Positions 26,749 to 33,033 of a stretch of DNA of 33,033 bases are shown here, one piece after another. The number at the start of each line of letters is the position of its first letter. Position 1 is the stretch's first letter. A model generated the notes under the pieces. It made no database searches. It was not told the DNA's origin and saw only the letters and a list, made by a program, of their open reading frames with translations. Origin of the DNA: Gammaproteobacteria bacterium 45_16_T64 (lineage in GTDB: Bacteria; Pseudomonadota; Gammaproteobacteria; Pseudomonadales; Ketobacteraceae); the NCBI GenBank assembly GCA_002162955.1, contig MABD01000054.1:1-33033 (forward strand), written 5' to 3'. The translations under genes and the position numbers were made by a program.

Positions 26749-27372
26749 TTATAAGCCCTGTACTATCTTATCCCGTTGATTGGAAATATCCTGTATTGCT
26801 TTGGCTTGTTCGATTAGCTGAGGAACCTGCTCAATAGGTATTGTTGATGGAAAAGGAATACCTCCCTCGGAGATACTTTCAAGAGATAGTGGGTTCTTTA
26901 TCTCACTTTTACCAATGCCACCGAGGGCTAGAGTTGGTTCTTTAACTCGACCAAACGCTTTGTCGATACTTTCTTGTGATAGTGACTGAACGATATTTGC
27001 ATTTGGATCTATTTTCATCAAAAAATTCTCCGCATTAGGATTGGGCTGCTTGGTAAATTGCCAAACCCCCTCAGAGTCTTTCCAACGGTAATAAGTATTT
27101 TTGGCTGCTTGGATTGATTTGCCTTCGGCATCAATGGTGGATTGTAAGGGTTTTGGTGCGCCTTTTTTTCCTGACCCCCATTGAATCCAGGCATTCTGAT
27201 CCTCTCCCGTTAAGGTTTCTACTGGTCCCGAAACTTTAGAAGAGACATTGAAGGATGGAAGGTTGAGATCGCTTAAGGTCATAAGGGGACGACCACTCGG
27301 ACCTTTCAGGAAAAAAGGGGCTGCTAATGCGGCGACGAGCATAAACATCATAAGTTTGCTAAAAAGCTTCAT
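26749..27372 (-). CDS. DUF4124 domain-containing protein
   Basis: Protein of 207 residues from the ATG at 27372, which has a GAGGG site seven bases upstream; an in-frame TTG two codons earlier is less likely. A hydrophobic stretch at about 7-22 (MMFMLVAALAAPFFLKG) is either a signal peptide or a membrane anchor. Residues about 90-110, NTYYRWKDSEGVWQFTKQPN, match the DUF4124 core (YxWxDxxGxxxFT-P), a domain of unknown function frequent in gammaproteobacterial envelope proteins. The rest is low in recognisable motifs. It converges with phoU and diverges from yajQ, so it has its own promoter. Its position beside the pho genes may be incidental. Confidence 0.8.
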   Translation of the reverse strand: MKLFSKLMMFMLVAALAAPFFLKGPSGRPLMTLSDLNLPSFNVSSKVSGPVETLTGEDQNAWIQWGSGKKGAPKPLQSTIDAEGKSIQAAKNTYYRWKDSEGVWQFTKQPNPNAENFLMKIDPNANIVQSLSQESIDKAFGRVKEPTLALGGIGKSEIKNPLSLESISEGGIPFPSTIPIEQVPQLIEQAKAIQDISNQRDKIVQGL

Positions 27373-27522
27373 TCTCAAGCCCTCAAAAATAACCAGCGGA
27401 TATAGTTTAAGTATAGGTTATCACTCGTTAAAGTGATACGTATTCGCCTGCTTTGGGCTATTCATTGTTTTGGGAATTCAGTACACTGCGAGCATTACTT
27501 ATGCCTACTAAGGACCTCTATT

Positions 27523-28005
27523 ATGCCTTCTTTTGATGTTGTTTCTGAGCTTGATCTCCACGAAGTGTCCAATGCGGTGGATCAGGCAACACGTGAAGTA
27601 TCCACACGTTTTGATTTTAAAGGGACCAAAGCGCGGTTTGAATTAAACGAATCGGTGGTTACGCTATATGCTGAAGCCGAATTTCAGCTACAGCAATTAA
27701 TGGATATTCTCGAAGGGAAGCTGATTAAGCGCGGTGTTGATATCGCTTGTATGGAAAAAAGCGACCCAGATGTGAATGTGAGTGAGGCAAGGCAAACGGC
27801 AACTTTACGTCAAGGTCTTGAATCATTGCAGGCTAAGCAGCTTGTTAAAATGATTAAGGAAGCCAAACTTAAGGTACAGGCGGCTATACAGGGTGAAAAG
27901 GTGCGTATCACGGGGAAAAAACGTGATGATTTGCAGGCCGCCATTGCCGTGTTAAAGGATGCTGAGTTTGAGATGCCGCTGCAATACAATAACTTTAGAG
28001 ATTAA
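27523..28005 (+). CDS. yajQ: YajQ family nucleotide-binding protein
   Basis: Cytoplasmic UPF0234/YajQ protein, 160 residues (163 in E. coli). The family start MPSFDVVSELDLHEVSNAVD and the central QATREVSTRFDFKGTKARFE are clear. The C-terminal AIQGEKVRITGKKRDDLQAA and MPLQYNNFRD are typical. The ATG at 27523 has an AAGGA site about ten bases upstream; the longer open frame from 27433 adds a non-homologous leader. Members bind nucleotides, and one Xanthomonas member is reported as a cyclic-di-GMP receptor; the role here is not shown. Its stop codon overlaps the phoR stop codon on the other strand at TTAA (28002-28005). Confidence 0.95.
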   Translation: MPSFDVVSELDLHEVSNAVDQATREVSTRFDFKGTKARFELNESVVTLYAEAEFQLQQLMDILEGKLIKRGVDIACMEKSDPDVNVSEARQTATLRQGLESLQAKQLVKMIKEAKLKVQAAIQGEKVRITGKKRDDLQAAIAVLKDAEFEMPLQYNNFRD

Positions 28006-29315
28006 TGAGATTCAATGGGTGGTTTAATGGTTCGGCGTTTGGGGAAGTGGCAGGAAAAGTGGCTGCCCTCTCCGAGCCCACTTTGAATATCCAAGACCCC
28101 TTCGTGGTGCCTAAGGCTGTGTTTAACAATCGCCAGCCCCAGGCCTGTGCCCCCAGATGCTGTCTGGCGACTGGGGTCTGCGCGGTAAAATCGCTCGGTG
28201 AGCCGTGGTATATGGATTGGGTCGATACCAACGCCATTATCAATAACTGATAGGTGGGCACCATCACTGTCTTTCCACCAGCGTATTTCTATAATACCAC
28301 CCGCATCGGTATATTTGATGGCATTAAAGATGATATTAGAAAACGCATTTTGTAGTTCTTTCATGTCACCCAGAAGCCCTACTGGATGATCAATAACTAG
28401 CTGTATTGTATGGTTTTTTTCGGTATTCAGTGCCTTTGCGTCTTGCTGTATGCGTTGTAATAAGCCAACAACGTTGATGGGCTCATGAGGCGTCTTTGAG
28501 GCGTCTGTTTCCAGACGAGAGAGCAGCAAGAGGTCGTTAACCAGTATTTCCATACGCCGTGTTTGTTGGTCAATTTGTGTCAGCCCTCGGTGTAGAGCAG
28601 GGTGTTCATTTGATCCAAATAAGTCTAAGAATGTTTCTATATAACCTTTGATCACGGTTAGCGGGGTACGCAGCTCATGGGATACGTTACCGACGAAGTC
28701 TTTGCGCATCTGCTCTAAATGAATTAATCGAGTGACATCTCTGGCAATTAGGATGCGATTAGTCCGGCTAAAGTAAGACAATGTTACATGCAGAGTCACG
28801 GCCGGGTTGACGGGTGAGGGCATGTGTATGCCATCACGATATTCACCGCGTTCGTAATAGGTAATAAAAGCCGGGTCTCGTAATAGGTTAATGATCGGTT
28901 GACTGCGGTCTGTATTACGCATCAAGCCTAGATGTTTCTTTGCGGCTTTATTCCACCATTCGAGCAAATCGTCTTCGTTGATAAGCACAACAGCATCTTG
29001 AATGGCATTGGTGGATAAACGGGACTTTTCAATCGTTTTCTTGAGCTTCTTGGTTTTGGTCTTGTGTTTTTTCCGTTGTCGGTAAAGCTTGTCGAAGACA
29101 AAGCCCCATAACCCAGAAGCTTCAGGTAGCTCTTCAGACTGAGGGTCTTCAAGCCATGAAGCAAGTTCCTTTAAGTAGAGAAGTAGCCAGGAAATATAGA
29201 GGAACAAACAAAGAAAAGCGCCAGCCCACGGCTCTCCCACAAGCCAGCCTACACTACCACCAATAATACAAATCAACAGAAATTTATTGAGCTCTAGTTG
29301 CCAATGCTTGTACAC
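28002..29315 (-). CDS. phoR: Phosphate-regulon sensor histidine kinase PhoR
   Basis: Inner-membrane histidine kinase that phosphorylates PhoB when phosphate is low. The 437 residues match the family. Two helices at about 11-28 and 31-49 have almost no periplasmic loop, as usual for PhoR. A basic linker (80-98) precedes a PAS domain (about 100-200). The H-box FVGNVSHELRTPLTVIKGY has the phosphorylated His213; the N-box is around 327-335, G1 DNGVGID at 359-365, and G2 GGTGLGL at 388-394. It follows phoB by six bases and is cotranscribed. Its last codons face the end of yajQ. Confidence 0.97.
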   Translation of the reverse strand: MYKHWQLELNKFLLICIIGGSVGWLVGEPWAGAFLCLFLYISWLLLYLKELASWLEDPQSEELPEASGLWGFVFDKLYRQRKKHKTKTKKLKKTIEKSRLSTNAIQDAVVLINEDDLLEWWNKAAKKHLGLMRNTDRSQPIINLLRDPAFITYYERGEYRDGIHMPSPVNPAVTLHVTLSYFSRTNRILIARDVTRLIHLEQMRKDFVGNVSHELRTPLTVIKGYIETFLDLFGSNEHPALHRGLTQIDQQTRRMEILVNDLLLLSRLETDASKTPHEPINVVGLLQRIQQDAKALNTEKNHTIQLVIDHPVGLLGDMKELQNAFSNIIFNAIKYTDAGGIIEIRWWKDSDGAHLSVIDNGVGIDPIHIPRLTERFYRADPSRQTASGGTGLGLAIVKHSLRHHEGVLDIQSGLGEGSHFSCHFPKRRTIKPPIESH

Positions 29316-29321
29316 AATCTA

Positions 29322-30014
29322 TTAACAACCTTTGCCCGAAAATCGATAGCCAGTACCACGTACGGTTTGTACTAAATGATCTAGCTGATGTGGTGTTAGG
29401 GCTTTTCTAAGTCGGCGAATGTGAACATCAACCGTGCGGTCTTCCACATAAACGTTTCCTCCCCACACTTGGTCAAGCAATTGCGCACGGGTATATGCAC
29501 GGTCTTGATGAGACATGAAGAACTCAAGTAAGCGGTATTCTGTTGGCCCCATATCCACAGTGGTGTCATTTGCGGTAATGCGATGGCTAATGGTATCTAG
29601 AGATAGCCCTGAAAGCTCTAGTGGTTTCCCCTGAGTGCCTTTTGAGCGTCGCAACACGGCGTTGATTCTGGAAATGAGCTCTCGGGTAGAGAAGGGTTTG
29701 GTTATGTAGTCATCACTACCTGCATCCAACCCTTGTATCTTATTATCTTCTTCGCCTTTGGCGGTTAGCATGATGATGGGTATTTCTGAGGTTGCGTCAT
29801 CGCGCTTTAGACGTCTAGCAAGCTCAACGCCGCTGATTCCCGGTAACATCCAGTCGAGCAGTATAAGATCCGGACGTTTATCTACGACCATTTCATGGGC
29901 ACTTTGGCCATTATTCGCTTGGATCCAAGAAAAACCTGCAAGCTCGAGGGAGACAGCAATCATTTCACGAATCGCTTCTTCGTCATCGACAATGAGAACA
30001 GTATTACCGGACAT
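29322..30014 (-). CDS. phoB: Phosphate-regulon response regulator PhoB
   Basis: DNA-binding response regulator of the Pho regulon, 230 residues from the ATG at 30014 (229 in E. coli). That start has an AAAGGAG site; the open frame extends 13 codons further upstream without one. The receiver domain shows VDDEEA at 9-14 with Asp10/Asp11, the phosphoacceptor Asp54 in LILLDWMLPG, Thr84 and Lys106. The C-terminal winged helix includes LTPTEYRLL-type sequence MGPTEYRLLEFFMSHQDRAY and VDVHIRRLRKAL. A Pho box promoter stands upstream, so the gene should activate itself. Confidence 0.97.
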   Translation of the reverse strand: MSGNTVLIVDDEEAIREMIAVSLELAGFSWIQANNGQSAHEMVVDKRPDLILLDWMLPGISGVELARRLKRDDATSEIPIIMLTAKGEEDNKIQGLDAGSDDYITKPFSTRELISRINAVLRRSKGTQGKPLELSGLSLDTISHRITANDTTVDMGPTEYRLLEFFMSHQDRAYTRAQLLDQVWGGNVYVEDRTVDVHIRRLRKALTPHQLDHLVQTVRGTGYRFSGKGC

Positions 30015-30053
30015 GAGGGACTCCTTTGTAATGGTTAAAACAATGTGCCCCAT

Positions 30054-30098
30054 ATTAAAGGGTGTGACTGTTACATTTACATGACAGGTCTATGACGG
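30054..30098 (-). promoter_or_regulatory. Pho box promoter of phoB-phoR
   Basis: Read on the minus strand, CCGTCAT (30098-30092), CTGTCAT (30087-30081) and ATGTAAC (30076-30070) repeat every 11 bases. The last unit ends exactly 10 bases before TTTAAT (30059-30054), a good -10. The central and last units make a near-consensus 18-bp Pho box. The layout matches the one found before pstS in this window and implies autoregulation. Confidence 0.87.
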
Positions 30099-30144
30099 GT
30101 TAAGCCTTCTGTATATATTATATGCGAAGTTGGCAAAAAGGGTT

Positions 30145-31035
30145 TTAGGACAAACTATAGTGCAAGAAGATTCCGGTAAATATGACGGCGCCGACCCAGT
30201 GATTGTGTAGAAAAGAAGCAAAGCAGCGATCGCTGTCCCTATGGCGAGCTTGCCATAATTGCCAACTCCACAATATACATGCCATCAGTAAACCTGCGTA
30301 ATACCAATGGCTTAGTCCTAGTTGCTGGCCAACTAACCAAAGTGCTAATAAGGCGAGCATTTCCAGGATAGCAATCATGACTAGATCAGCATCCCCGAAT
30401 AAAATGGCGGTGGAACGAACACCAATCTTGAGATCATCTTCGCGATCCACCATGGCATAAAAAGTATCGTAGGCGACGGTCCATAACAGTGTTGCGGTAT
30501 AGATAAGCCACGCATAGGTCGGTACTGTTTCGTTGGTGGCAGTGAAAGCCATTGGTATGGACCAGGCGAATGCTGCCCCTAACACCACCTGTGGAAAGTA
30601 GGTGTAACGTTTCATATAGGGGTAGCCACACGCCAGCGCGAGGGCACCAAAGGACCACAGGATTGTGCTGAGATTAGTGAACAATACTAGGATGAAACAC
30701 AGCAGGCCAATGATCGCAGCGCATATTAGTGCTTCTTTGGGGCTGATGCGTCCAGTGGCTAGTGGTCTATTTTGAGTGCGTTGTACATCCCCGTCAAAAT
30801 CCCTGTCGGCGTAGTCGTTGATGATACAGCCACCAGTACGGGTGAGAATAACACCGGCGATAAAGATAAAGAGGTTTTTTGCGGATGGCTGGCCTTCTGC
30901 TGCAATCCACAGTGCCCATAACGCGGGCCACATTAGTAGATAGATGCCAATAGGCCTATCTAAGCGCCCCAATTGAATAAAATCAGGTAAACGTCGAAAT
31001 CGAGAGTTAGATAATTGTAAGTCTTGTAGAGACAC
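30145..31035 (-). CDS. ubiA: 4-hydroxybenzoate octaprenyltransferase
   Basis: Integral membrane prenyltransferase that attaches the polyprenyl chain to 4-hydroxybenzoate in ubiquinone synthesis. The protein is 296 residues (290 in E. coli) with about eight or nine helices. The N-terminus has RLDRPIGIYLLMWPALWALW, the magnesium-prenyl-diphosphate motif NDYADRDFDGDV is at about 73-84, and the second Asp-rich motif is VDREDDLKIGVRSTAILFG. The start is a GTG at 31035 with a weak AGGTG site. It follows ubiC by 56 bases, with the phoB-phoR genes downstream, the same order I recall in Pseudomonas. Confidence 0.96.
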   Translation of the reverse strand: MSLQDLQLSNSRFRRLPDFIQLGRLDRPIGIYLLMWPALWALWIAAEGQPSAKNLFIFIAGVILTRTGGCIINDYADRDFDGDVQRTQNRPLATGRISPKEALICAAIIGLLCFILVLFTNLSTILWSFGALALACGYPYMKRYTYFPQVVLGAAFAWSIPMAFTATNETVPTYAWLIYTATLLWTVAYDTFYAMVDREDDLKIGVRSTAILFGDADLVMIAILEMLALLALWLVGQQLGLSHWYYAGLLMACILWSWQLWQARHRDSDRCFASFLHNHWVGAVIFTGIFLHYSLS

Positions 31036-31091
31036 CTGAATTCACACCTATGATCTAGATTGATTAGGTATTATAGCCCTAACACGCTGAT

Positions 31092-31655
31092 TTACAGTGA
31101 ATAAAAAGGACAGTTAGGTAAGAAAATTTCATTCACCAGTAATGGTGCTCGATTAACATAGAATACGGAATGACGCCCCCATAGCCACTGTGGGGCTATC
31201 GGTTGGGAGAGAGGGAGCTGACTGCTATGAATGCGTTTTACGGTGATTGGGCCCCGGGATACATGGGGAGAACTAAACAGTGCAGCGCCGAGAGGTTTAG
31301 TACCCAATCGCGTGAGTAGCTTCGCTTCTCCCATCAATGTTGGCATTGGTATCAGGGTGCGGGCAAATACCCAGGGTTCATCATGACATAATAATTCCAC
31401 TTCGCGGATAAATGGCTGTGAACGCGTGCGTAACGATAATGCAAATTGTTCTATCGCAGTGGCTTTGCCTTGGTATTGCCGTAACAGGTTGACACAAAAA
31501 TGATTATTTGAGATTTGTTGCAACCTTTTGGTGAGGGATCCAGGGTCAAACAGCCAGCTTCGGCAATGTTGTGGAACCTGAAACAACGCCATTCCATGGG
31601 CGTTAGTGGTTTGAGTGGCGATGGAACATCGTGTTTTTAAAGGAAAATTTAGCAA
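31092..31655 (-). CDS. ubiC: Chorismate--pyruvate lyase
   Basis: Soluble enzyme that converts chorismate to 4-hydroxybenzoate and pyruvate, feeding UbiA. Landmarks are WLFDPGSLTKRLQQ near the N-terminus, EVELLCHDEPWVFARTLIP in the middle, GTKPLGAALF, and WGRHSVFYVNRAPLLVNEIF followed by LPNCPFY at the end. The start is uncertain: TTG at 31655 has GGAG ten bases upstream and gives 187 residues, while ATG at 31592 gives 166, closer to the 165 of E. coli UbiC, but has no ribosome site. I list the longer form; the first 21 residues may be untranslated. Function is inferred from family and from the adjacent ubiA. Confidence 0.9.
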   Translation of the reverse strand: MLNFPLKTRCSIATQTTNAHGMALFQVPQHCRSWLFDPGSLTKRLQQISNNHFCVNLLRQYQGKATAIEQFALSLRTRSQPFIREVELLCHDEPWVFARTLIPMPTLMGEAKLLTRLGTKPLGAALFSSPHVSRGPITVKRIHSSQLPLSQPIAPQWLWGRHSVFYVNRAPLLVNEIFLPNCPFYSL

Positions 31656-31919
31656 AATGCGGTCACTCCAATCCAGATTCGGATATTCTAGCGGATATCA
31701 GTAGGCAGCAACAGTCATCTGCGGTAGAGGACAATTTGTGACTTTAAACTGTCATACTGCTACGAAATAATGCGGGGATCTGTCATTTTTCCTAGGATAA
31801 ACTGACGCCAGGGCCTTCTGTAGCTTGATTTTTGCCATTGGGACACGTAATTTAGCCGTGCAAAATTGCCCCGGTCTTTTTAGCAGTATGAAGAGACAGA
31901 ATTGAAGAGAGAGTAAGTC
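31656..31919. other. Divergent ubiC / rubredoxin intergenic region
   Basis: A 264-base gap between divergent genes. It contains two exact CTGTCAT words (31749-31755 and 31780-31786) and a CAGTCAT at 31712-31718. Their spacings (37 and 31) do not fit the 11-base Pho box period, although the first is followed after 10 bases by AATAAT. A possible rubredoxin promoter is TTGATT near 31826 with a TAATTT 17 bases later, which is weak. Confidence 0.4.
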
Positions 31920-32084
31920 ATGAAAAAGTATGAATGTATTGTCTGTGGTTATATTTATGATGAAGCGTTAGGTGATCCAGAAAATGGCGTGGCACCTGGG
32001 ACCTTATGGGCCGATGTAGATGAAGATTGGTTATGCCCTGATTGTGGCGTAGGCAAAGAAGACTTCGAAGAAGTTGAAGACTAG
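31920..32084 (+). CDS. rubA: Rubredoxin
   Basis: Small iron-sulfur electron carrier with one Fe(Cys)4 site, 54 residues. The two ligand pairs are clear: C-I-V-C-G near the start (Cys6, Cys9) and C-P-D-C-G near the end (Cys39, Cys42). The expected core [20 protein letters not shown], then [20 protein letters not shown], is intact. A GAGAGAG-type site precedes the ATG by about eight bases. In Pseudomonas, rubredoxins in this locus can transfer electrons to alkane hydroxylase; no hydroxylase or rubredoxin reductase is present in the window, so the partner is unknown. An HU gene follows after 51 bases. Confidence 0.96.
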   Translation: MKKYECIVCGYIYDEALGDPENGVAPGTLWADVDEDWLCPDCGVGKEDFEEVED

Positions 32085-32135
32085 TTGATTTAGGGCTTTA
32101 ATGCTCCCGGTGATAGGGCCAGGTAGGATATTTCT

Positions 32136-32414
32136 ATGATAAAAACAGACCTCGAAGCGCAGTTAGCGGAACAATTATCCATATCTAAGGATGATGCACG
32201 GGATGTGCTGAATGTGATGTTAGATGAAATAACCTTGGCCCTAAGTCGTAATGATCGAGTGAGCTTTATTGGTTTTGGCTCCTTTGATGTTCGACCCAGA
32301 GCTGCTCGTAACGGACGCAATCCGCAAACGGGTGAGCCAATCGTGATACCTGCAAGTAATGGGGTACATTTTAAACCAGGAAAAGCCCTTAAAGATGCAG
32401 TCATTGCATCTTAA
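32136..32414 (+). CDS. HU family DNA-binding protein
   Basis: Histone-like nucleoid protein of 92 residues that binds and bends DNA as a dimer. The beta-arm region reads GFGSFDVRPRAARNGRNPQT followed by GEPIVIPASNGVHFKPGKAL, with the typical R-N-P and Pro-tip pattern, and the N-terminal helices (MIKTDLEAQLAEQLSISKDD) fit HU. It is a family paralogue rather than clearly HupA or HupB, and could equally be described as an IHF-like relative. The gene sits after rubredoxin and before the SCP2-like gene, as I recall for HU-like genes near the Pseudomonas rubredoxin locus. Confidence 0.95.
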   Translation: MIKTDLEAQLAEQLSISKDDARDVLNVMLDEITLALSRNDRVSFIGFGSFDVRPRAARNGRNPQTGEPIVIPASNGVHFKPGKALKDAVIAS

Positions 32415-32437
32415 TCACTTACTAGAGAATAGAAGAT

Positions 32438-32821
32438 ATGAAATTTTGGATTATGTTATTGGTATTGGGCTGGCGTATGAGCTGGTTAAGCCGAAACAGT
32501 GAAGGTTTTCAAAAGCAATTAGAAGGTAAAGACTTCATCTTGCAATTTCGTACTGCGGATGGCGGTATTGCGCGGCACTATCATGTTGCCAATGGCCGTG
32601 TGCAAGCATCTCCCGGCGTGCATCAGCAACCGGCAATGACGTTGGCATTTAAGGACTCTACCTACGCGTTTGAGACGATTATGGCGGCGGGTAAAGACCC
32701 TGCGGTATTTATGAAAGGCATGCAGGCACAAGATATCAAAACTGAAGGCGATGTCAGTTTGATGATGTGGTTTATGGGCGTAAGTAAATACTTAGGGCCA
32801 AAGAAAAAGAAGAAGTCATAA
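32438..32821 (+). CDS. SCP2 sterol-binding-like domain protein
   Basis: Protein of 127 residues with an N-terminal hydrophobic stretch (MKFWIMLLVLGWRMSWLS) that may anchor it in the membrane or be a weak signal. The rest resembles an SCP2-type lipid-binding fold: FILQFRTADGGIARHYHVAN, then QQPAMTLAFKDSTYAFETI and a MKGMQAQDIKTEGDVSLMMW helix at the end. The C-terminus is very basic (KKKKKS). Family assignment rests on this pattern, as seen in SCP2 proteins that hold lipid, and is moderate. It follows HU by 23 bases and ends before a terminator. Confidence 0.75.
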   Translation: MKFWIMLLVLGWRMSWLSRNSEGFQKQLEGKDFILQFRTADGGIARHYHVANGRVQASPGVHQQPAMTLAFKDSTYAFETIMAAGKDPAVFMKGMQAQDIKTEGDVSLMMWFMGVSKYLGPKKKKKS

Positions 32822-32846
32822 CATAATTCGAGCAAAATCCGAATGT

Positions 32847-32875
32847 AAAAGGCCGCAACTGTATGCGGCTTTTTT
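32847..32875 (+). terminator. Rho-independent terminator after the rubredoxin cluster
   Basis: An A-tract precedes GCCGCA (32852-32857), a six-base loop and TGCGGC (32864-32869), followed by six T residues. An extra G before the first arm forms a small bulge. The short GC stem plus T-run is a standard terminator ending the SCP2-like transcript. Confidence 0.88.
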
Positions 32876-32989
32876 GTTGGTTGCCGAGCGAAGGCCCCAA
32901 CTGATATGCTTCTTAGCGATATTTGAGCATTTACTACTTTGGTATAAGCTTATAGATAAACGATAGTATTTGCAGGATTAGGGGGCGTA

Positions 32990-33033
32990 ATGCAGGACGC
33001 ACGACAAAGTAGTCGAATAGTGATCAATACAGG
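32990..33033 (+). CDS. Start of a downstream gene (3' part outside window)
   Basis: An ATG at 32990 with a purine-rich GGGGG site five bases upstream opens a frame that stays open to the window edge. The visible peptide is MQDARQSSRIVINTG, too short to assign a product. The terminator at 32847-32875 and about 115 bases of spacer would be consistent with a new transcription unit. Confidence 0.4.
   Translation, partial: MQDARQSSRIVINT

Noticed and set aside
27433-27522. Upstream start for yajQ
   Set aside because: The family N-terminus MPSFDVVSELDL starts at 27523, with an AAGGA site; upstream residues are unrelated.
30015-30053. Longer phoB start
   Set aside because: The ATG at 30014 has a clear AAAGGAG site and the usual PhoB length.
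30105-30126. Possible LexA box (CTGTATATAT-like) upstream of phoB and after ubiA
   Set aside because: Only the left half fits; the right half lacks the CAG end, and the neighbouring genes are not SOS genes.
31749-31786. Pho box in front of rubredoxin
   Set aside because: Two CTGTCAT words are 31 bases apart, not a multiple of the 11-base period; kept only as a low-interest finding.

Overview
The window is 33 kb of ordinary chromosomal DNA from a Gammaproteobacterium, probably an aquatic heterotroph. Supporting signs are the end of an F1F0 ATP synthase operon running into glmU-glmS, UvrD and YqhA proteins that read close to the enterobacterial ones as I remember them, Pseudomonas-type oversized PstC and PstA permeases, and a ubiC-ubiA-phoB-phoR cluster beside rubredoxin, HU and SCP2-like genes, an arrangement I recall from Pseudomonas. 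The DUF1302/DUF1329 pair and a TakP-type TRAP transporter also fit a marine or oligotrophic lifestyle. Genus cannot be fixed from the sequence. I see no prophage, insertion sequence, CRISPR array, tRNA or rRNA.

Layout. 1-5.7 kb (+): atpD (5' end cut off by the window), atpC, a strong terminator, glmU, glmS and a yqhA-like membrane gene. 5.7-9.8 kb: accessory genes for exported proteins of unknown function: a small lipocalin-like protein (-), a 438-residue secreted protein (+), and a two-gene operon (-) with a coiled-coil/alpha-beta-hydrolase-like protein whose nucleophile serine appears to be missing. 10.2-13.6 kb (-): a DUF1302 outer-membrane barrel and DUF1329 protein operon with a strong terminator behind it. 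13.9-19.7 kb: uvrD and takP-like dctP (+) converge on a YciA-type thioesterase, dctM and dctQ (-), so one TRAP transporter is split over two strands. 20.0-26.7 kb (+): pstS-pstC-pstA-pstB-phoU behind a clear Pho box promoter. 26.7-31.7 kb: a DUF4124 gene (-), yajQ (+), then phoR, phoB, ubiA and ubiC (-); phoB has its own Pho box promoter. 31.9-33.0 kb (+): rubredoxin, an HU-family protein, an SCP2-like protein, a terminator and the first codons of another gene.

How it works together. The pst operon imports phosphate and PhoU links it to the PhoR kinase; PhoB then acts on both pstS and its own promoter. The two promoters share one geometry: three 7-bp units repeated every 11 bp, the last unit ending exactly 10 bp before the -10 hexamer. 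The TRAP genes probably import a 2-oxo acid. UbiC and UbiA make the first committed ubiquinone intermediates.

I found no convincing wholly new system. The best candidates for a second look are the secreted serine-less hydrolase-like operon, the phased repeats in front of the DUF1302/DUF1329 operon, a GntR/PdhR-like palindrome at 9997-10011, the tandem hairpins between pstS and pstC, and a start-less coding-like fragment before uvrD.
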